The notes under the pieces were generated by a model. That model was given only the letters and a program-made list of their open reading frames with translations. It searched no databases and was not told the DNA's origin. Below are positions 5,957-9,314 of a stretch of DNA of 9,314 nucleotides, one piece after another (position 1 is the first letter of the stretch; each line of letters opens with the position of its first letter). The stretch is from Candidatus Doudnabacteria bacterium (GTDB lineage: Bacteria > Patescibacteriota > Doudnabacteria > UBA920): NCBI GenBank assembly GCA_903913365.1, contig CAIWKW010000212.1:1-9314 (forward strand), read 5' to 3'. Both the position numbers and the translations under genes were made by a program.

Positions 5957-6352
5957 CTACTCTACTACGTGAATAATTGCCCTCGCTTCCAGAAGGCAAA
6001 ATGAATCCTTCAGGCTTTTGTCCGATATCAGGACCATTACCATCCTCCCCTTTTCGGGCGGGAGGCCTGGAAGGTCCTGAAAGCTTACCTTGGGGGTATC
6101 TGTCACCCCGTCTACATAGACGGTACTGAGAGCTTCTGCCGGAAGTACCGAAGCCTTATCGTCTCCGGCAAATCGGAAGATGATCTTTTTCACCTTCTTG
6201 ATCTTGGCGATACGGAAATATTTTCCGCAGGTATCTCCGGCGGGATCTCCGCTACCCAAAGCAGCCAAGTCCGCATATTTCGGTTTTGTACCGCTGTCCT
6301 GCGAAAACGCGCAGGAGCGGGCCAAAAAAACCAAACAAAAAAGCAATCTCAT
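5957..6352 (-). CDS. Small secreted hypothetical protein
   Basis: I do not recognise this 131-residue protein. It opens MRLLFCLVFLARSCAFSQ, a short signal peptide with a hydrophobic core at residues 3-11 and a plausible signal peptidase I site after AFS (residue 17). C14 is not in a good lipobox. The mature part begins acidic and glycine-rich (GSGDPAGDTCG), then a basic segment KIKKVKKIIFRF precedes a region of likely beta strands ending ARAIIHVVE. An AAGGAGG Shine-Dalgarno site 7 nt before the ATG fixes the start, and a promoter and terminator frame the gene as a single unit. A hand count over 6001-6180 gives 96 G+C in 180 bases (53%), against 17 in 60 for 5041-5100 in the GT4 gene, so it may have been acquired or come from a different compositional class. 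The plus-strand ORF over the same DNA lacks these signals. Confidence 0.72.
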   Translation of the reverse strand: MRLLFCLVFLARSCAFSQDSGTKPKYADLAALGSGDPAGDTCGKYFRIAKIKKVKKIIFRFAGDDKASVLPAEALSTVYVDGVTDTPKVSFQDLPGLPPEKGRMVMVLISDKSLKDSFCLLEARAIIHVVE

Positions 6353-6382
6353 TCCTTGCCTCCTTCAGCTTCAAAGCACTTT

Positions 6383-6411
6383 ATTCTATATCCGTTTAAA
6401 CTAAAAATCAA
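6383..6411 (-). promoter_or_regulatory. Promoter of the secreted hypothetical gene
   Basis: On the minus strand, TTGATT (plus 6406-6411) and TAGAAT (plus 6383-6388) are 17 bp apart. They lie 31 nt upstream of the ATG at 6352 and before the AAGGAGG ribosome binding site. Confidence 0.5.
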
Positions 6412-6424
6412 TGCCAAAAATACC

Positions 6425-6453
6425 TTTAAATTAAAAAGATTTTAAGCTATAAT
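6425..6453 (+). promoter_or_regulatory. Promoter of the small membrane peptide gene
   Basis: A perfect TATAAT (6448-6453) is preceded at 17 bp by a weak TTTAAA (6425-6430). The predicted start near 6460 leaves a leader of about 30 nt containing AAAGGA (6477-6482), 9 nt before the ATG. It is arranged divergently with the promoter of the secreted hypothetical gene. Confidence 0.6.
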
Positions 6454-6491
6454 ACCATTAGACTATTAATTAGAAGAAAGGAAAATAGCAT

Positions 6492-6638
6492 ATGTTATTA
6501 ACAATAGCAATAATACTTCTGGTTCTTTGGGTCTTAGGGTTCTCTCTCCATGTACTGGGCGGCTTTATACACATAGTGCTGGTGCTTGCAATTATACTTG
6601 CAGTCGTTCATTTTCTCAAAGGAAACAAGTCGGCTTAA
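6492..6638 (+). CDS. lmo0937-family small membrane protein (48 aa)
   Basis: This very short ORF encodes 48 residues with two hydrophobic helices, about 2-17 (LLTIAIILLVLWVLGF) and 25-42, separated by a SLHVLGG turn, and a basic tail KGNKSA. This pattern (MLxTIxxILxVLWxLGxxxHxxGGxIHxLLVxAxIxxxxxxxxG) is that of the lmo0937 family, tiny membrane proteins found across many bacteria, often stress-associated, with no defined function. The gene is supported by a TATAAT promoter, an AAAGGA ribosome binding site at good spacing and a perfect terminator 8 nt after the stop. It is therefore a complete monocistronic unit, probably well expressed. Confidence 0.88.
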   Translation: MLLTIAIILLVLWVLGFSLHVLGGFIHIVLVLAIILAVVHFLKGNKSA

Positions 6639-6646
6639 GCTCAAGC

Positions 6647-6684
6647 TTAAAACACCACTCGGATTTATCCGAGTGGTGTTTTAA
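6647..6684 (+). terminator. Perfect intrinsic terminator after the small membrane peptide
   Basis: An uninterrupted 18-bp inverted repeat has arms 6647-6664 and 6667-6684, with CACCACTCGG/CCGAGTGGTG at its core and a tiny AT loop. Each strand carries TTTT at the base of the 3' arm, so it can also work against transcripts arriving from the convergent ligase gene. Confidence 0.85.
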
Positions 6685-6698
6685 AATGCTTATGGTAT

Positions 6699-6897
6699 TT
6701 GTCATTGCGACCTATTTGACTTCGCTCAAGGTCGCCCTGTCCTCGACTCTGAGGGACGAGACCTCAGGCTCGGACTCGAATGAGAGCGTGGCCGAATGGG
6801 CGAGGAGCGTCAAAGAATTATCCAAACAGCGACTAAGCAATCTTAACTTAGAAAGATTGCTTCGCGAAAATCCTTCGCTTTGCGCTCGCAATGACAA
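6699..6897. repeat. GTCATTGCGA-type inverted-repeat element (MITE-like)
   Basis: Exact 12-bp terminal inverted repeats, TTGTCATTGCGA (6699-6710) and TCGCAATGACAA (6886-6897), bound about 195 bp without a credible gene. A 10-bp internal inverted repeat, AAGCAATCTT (6835-6844) and AAGATTGCTT (6853-6862), forms a hairpin. The GTCATTGCGA...AAGCAATCT word pair is a recurring intergenic repeat in many unrelated bacteria. The interior is GC-richer than the flanks. No target-site duplication is visible. It ends 14 nt from the stop codon of the ligase gene. Confidence 0.75.
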
Positions 6898-6911
6898 GCG
6901 TGGATAGTTCG

Positions 6912-9173
6912 TTATTTTTTTACCGCGGGCTGGGCCTGAGAAAGGCTATCTATTATTGCCTGCATTTCCTTGGCCCTGGTTGGATCGGCCGACATTATTT
7001 GCTTGGCCAAATTTATAGCTTGATCCTTTTGTCCTTCCATGGCGTAAACCTTTACCGTGTCGGAAAATAAATCGTAGTTACCCGGTTCTTTTTGCGCCTG
7101 CGCCAAAAGAAGCGCCATGGCTTTATCATACTGTTTTTGTCCGGCATAATAGGCTACCAACCACTGCATATCGGAATAAGAAGCAAACTGATACCCATTT
7201 AATTGAGCCTGCTCCATCAGCTTAACAGCATCGGGAATCTTATTGTCCGAACGATACAAATTGGCGAGCATAAAATACAAACTGCTGTCTTTAGGGAACC
7301 TCTGCATTAAAGTTTTAATTACATCTTCAGCTTGAGAAATTTTTCCCTGGACACCATAAATTTGCACCTGAGTTAAATAGGCCTCTTCTCTTCCCGGCGA
7401 CAAATCTATTGCTTTTTGTATTGCATCTTGCGCTCTTGGGTCGTAGCTTATAACCTTGCCGTCCTGTACGCCTTTGTATAAATACACCCCGGCCAAATTC
7501 TGCCACAAAATTGGGTAGGTTGGCTCCACGGCAAGAGCGTTATTTAACGCGTCTATGGCCTCGTTTTCCACTTTTGTGGCCAAAGCCTGATTAGCCGGCG
7601 TGGAGGTTCGGCCAAAAGCCTGCGCAAACTCCGCGTATTTAGCGGCGCTTTCCGTTTGGTCAAAATTAAACGGCAGGCTAAATGCATCCTGAAAATAGCC
7701 GTCAGCCTTGGCCTGGTCCACGCTGCTGTAAGCAAACCCGTAATTGATTCTCTTACCAACTTCCATAGGCACAATATTGGTGGCGTAAATCAGGTAGGCC
7801 ATTACCAGCAAGCCCACGCTGAATACCGCAGTCGGAAAACCATTGTCAGCAAATAATATATTTTTTTTACGTTCCGGTTTACTTTTTATATTTACGGTGG
7901 ACGAGGCATCCCAAATATATCCGGCAAATCCGGCAAAACAATAAAAAGTCAGGCTGGCCGGAACCGTGTCGAACACGGTTAAGTTTTGAATTTGATAAAC
8001 CAAGAGCGCAGCAAGCAGTACACAAAATTCCGCCAGGCTTAAAAATCCGTTTTTAAAACCGCGGTATAGTGCCACGCCCAAAAAGACTAAAAGTCCCAAA
8101 TAAGCGGCAAATCCAAATGCCCCGGTGGTAACCAACACCTCAATTAAATAATTGTGGGGCTTGTCGAACCAGCTGCGGTCATAATTATAAATTGCCGGAT
8201 TGTAATATTTGTTGGCAATAAAATAATAGTTCTCCGAGCCCACGCCAAACAAAGGATGGTCTTTATAGCCTTTTAAGGCCACTCCCCACTGAATCAATCT
8301 GGCTTCGGTGTTACTATCTTTTAAAGTAAGAAGCCTTTTGACAACCGAACCTTCCGGCAAATGGTTGCTGTAAGTAAAACCAATTCCTGCAATCACCGCA
8401 AAAGACAGCACCAAGGCGCTTCCCCACAATTTTATTTTCCGATTACTATTTAAAAATACATACGCCGCTCCGGCCAAGAATCCCCCTCCCACCAAGCCCA
8501 CCAATGCTCCGCGAGTTCCACTAAGAAAAATGCAGATTAAAAACAGCAGGGCGGATAAATAATACAAAATTTTCTTATAATTTTCTTCGGCTTGCAAGGC
8601 AAAATATACAGACAAAAACAACGGAACAATTAAAAAGCTTCCCACATATATAGGATTACCCAAGGTGCTGGATACGCGAGCCGGAAGAGAAGGGTCTTGC
8701 ACTAAAATAGGTAATCCAAGCTTTCCGAAAATCCCATTTATGGTGACTATCATGGCCGCGGCCAAAAAAATCTGCAAAAATCTTTTTAAATAACTTCCGC
8801 CCATCTGAGCAATCATCAAAACATAAAAATACAGCAAGATTAAATGGGCCAAATAATACACCCCGCCCATGCGCTCAAAATTTCCCCACAAACTTCTTAC
8901 CACTGCCACCCCGCTTAACGCAGAAATTAAGTTAAGCAGTAAAAAAGCCACCATTAACCAATTTAAGGGCTGTTTCTTCCAGGAAGGACGAAGCTCCGGC
9001 CTGGCCGCCAGCAAATACAAATAAAACGGGAGTGCCAGCTCAATGCAAATCCTAAAGTAAAAAGCTTTGCTAGTGACGTATGGAAACAGCAAATCTTTAA
9101 AAACCCACAAAGGCGACAGCAAACTTAAACAAACTAAAATAAAAAAACTAATCGCTACAAATTTTTTGTTCAT
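6912..9173 (-). CDS. O-antigen ligase / Wzy-like membrane protein with C-terminal TPR domain
   Basis: This is a 753-residue polytopic membrane protein of the O-antigen ligase / polymerase (Wzy_C) superfamily, which joins or polymerises lipid-linked glycans on the outer face of the cytoplasmic membrane. Numbered from an upstream TTG at 9185, it shows about ten or more hydrophobic segments within residues 10-425, the RSLWGNFERMGG motif (97-108), SGTRGALVG (222-230) and the Wzy_C loop GVGSENYYF...DKPHNYLIEVLVTTGAFG (315-358, H344). A further membrane helix lies at 451-470. Residues about 535-745 are helical TPR-like repeats (ALAVEPTYPILWQNLAGVYLYKG and similar units), and the tail is AQPAVKK. 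I chose the ATG at 9173 because it gives MNKKFVAISFF directly before the first helix; the TTG would add four residues. Whether it ligates or polymerises, and onto what acceptor, cannot be decided. Confidence 0.9.
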   Translation of the reverse strand: MNKKFVAISFFILVCLSLLSPLWVFKDLLFPYVTSKAFYFRICIELALPFYLYLLAARPELRPSWKKQPLNWLMVAFLLLNLISALSGVAVVRSLWGNFERMGGVYYLAHLILLYFYVLMIAQMGGSYLKRFLQIFLAAAMIVTINGIFGKLGLPILVQDPSLPARVSSTLGNPIYVGSFLIVPLFLSVYFALQAEENYKKILYYLSALLFLICIFLSGTRGALVGLVGGGFLAGAAYVFLNSNRKIKLWGSALVLSFAVIAGIGFTYSNHLPEGSVVKRLLTLKDSNTEARLIQWGVALKGYKDHPLFGVGSENYYFIANKYYNPAIYNYDRSWFDKPHNYLIEVLVTTGAFGFAAYLGLLVFLGVALYRGFKNGFLSLAEFCVLLAALLVYQIQNLTVFDTVPASLTFYCFAGFAGYIWDASSTVNIKSKPERKKNILFADNGFPTAVFSVGLLVMAYLIYATNIVPMEVGKRINYGFAYSSVDQAKADGYFQDAFSLPFNFDQTESAAKYAEFAQAFGRTSTPANQALATKVENEAIDALNNALAVEPTYPILWQNLAGVYLYKGVQDGKVISYDPRAQDAIQKAIDLSPGREEAYLTQVQIYGVQGKISQAEDVIKTLMQRFPKDSSLYFMLANLYRSDNKIPDAVKLMEQAQLNGYQFASYSDMQWLVAYYAGQKQYDKAMALLLAQAQKEPGNYDLFSDTVKVYAMEGQKDQAINLAKQIMSADPTRAKEMQAIIDSLSQAQPAVKK

Positions 9174-9187
9174 CCGGTATATCAACC

Positions 9188-9203
9188 CCGTAGAATCCTA
9201 CGG
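9188..9203 (-). other. Small perfect hairpin in the ligase 5' leader
   Basis: CCGTAG and CTACGG form a perfect 6-bp stem with a 4-nt loop, 15 nt upstream of the ATG at 9173 and just before the alternative TTG start. A second imperfect hairpin, GCCC...GGGC with GT/AC inside, lies at about 9246-9263. The leader between them contains two TATTAATAA copies. Confidence 0.45.
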
Positions 9204-9287
9204 AATAATCTCCTATTAATAAATTATTAATAAAACCTTCCAGCACGCCCTGTTTTGACGGGGCTCTATTACTGGATTCATAGAGAA

Positions 9288-9296
9288 ATTATACCA
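9288..9296 (-). promoter_or_regulatory. Extended -10 promoter of the ligase gene
   Basis: The minus strand reads TGGTATAAT, an extended -10, about 115 nt upstream of the ATG at 9173. No good -35 lies within the remaining window. It would give a leader of roughly 105-110 nt that carries the two small hairpins. Confidence 0.5.
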
Positions 9297-9314
9297 AATT
9301 CAAGGAATTTTGCA

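Noticed and set aside
6180..6404. Plus-strand ORF over the secreted hypothetical gene
   Set aside because: The opposite strand has a promoter, an AAGGAGG site, a signal peptide and a terminator; this ORF has none of these.
6527..6907. 126-codon plus-strand ORF
   Set aside because: It starts out of frame inside the 48-residue membrane gene and runs through its terminator and the inverted-repeat element; the protein looks like no family and has no ribosome binding site.
7553..7856. Short ORFs on both strands within the ligase/TPR gene
   Set aside because: They are other-frame shadows of a long, well-supported coding sequence.
1..9314. tRNA genes, defence islands or toxin-antitoxin pairs
   Set aside because: I found no cloverleaf-like sequence and no recognisable nuclease-antitoxin, restriction or abortive-infection proteins; the phosphatase-fold protein alone is not evidence of defence.

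Overview
The window looks like a piece of a Patescibacteria (CPR, Parcubacteria-like) chromosome. This is inferred from AT-rich coding DNA, weak or absent Shine-Dalgarno sites on most genes, short dispersed repeats that also run into coding sequence, and an O-antigen-ligase-type protein with the N-terminal RSLWGNFERMGG motif and a TPR tail, a form common in that group. No rRNA, tRNA or housekeeping marker is present, so the assignment is tentative.

The theme is cell-surface polysaccharide. On the minus strand, reading right to left from 3872, are an endonuclease/exonuclease/phosphatase-fold protein, a CgeB-like glycosyltransferase, a GDP-fucose-synthase-like nucleotide-sugar enzyme and a Wzx-type flippase that runs off the left edge. 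The last two overlap by 8 nt. A small hairpin with a UACG loop separates them from the glycosyltransferase, and a TATAAT box lies 6 nt before the enzyme's ATG, which predicts a leaderless mRNA. On the plus strand a four-helix-bundle (S23/IVP-like) protein is followed by a GT4 glycosyltransferase. At the right, on the minus strand, is a 753-residue O-antigen ligase/polymerase-like membrane protein with a TPR C-terminus. Together they could supply sugar-nucleotide modification, glycosyl transfer, lipid-linked unit export and polymerisation or ligation.

Between the GT4 gene and the ligase (5666-6911) is an accessory stretch. It holds a 168-bp hairpin-rich element, a small secreted hypothetical protein of higher GC with its own promoter, SD and terminator, a 48-residue lmo0937-type membrane peptide with a clear promoter, SD and terminator, and a roughly 195-bp element with GTCATTGCGA terminal inverted repeats.

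The most unusual structure is a family of short AT-rich repeats built on AATCTTTCAAT. They sit at three consecutive gene junctions (3063-3104, 4006-4088, 4498-4541), supply the C-terminus and stop codon of one gene, and recur as related words inside the GT4 coding sequence. I see no CRISPR array, toxin-antitoxin pair, reverse transcriptase, transposase or known defence system, and I do not claim a new multi-gene system. The repeats and small genes are what deserve attention.
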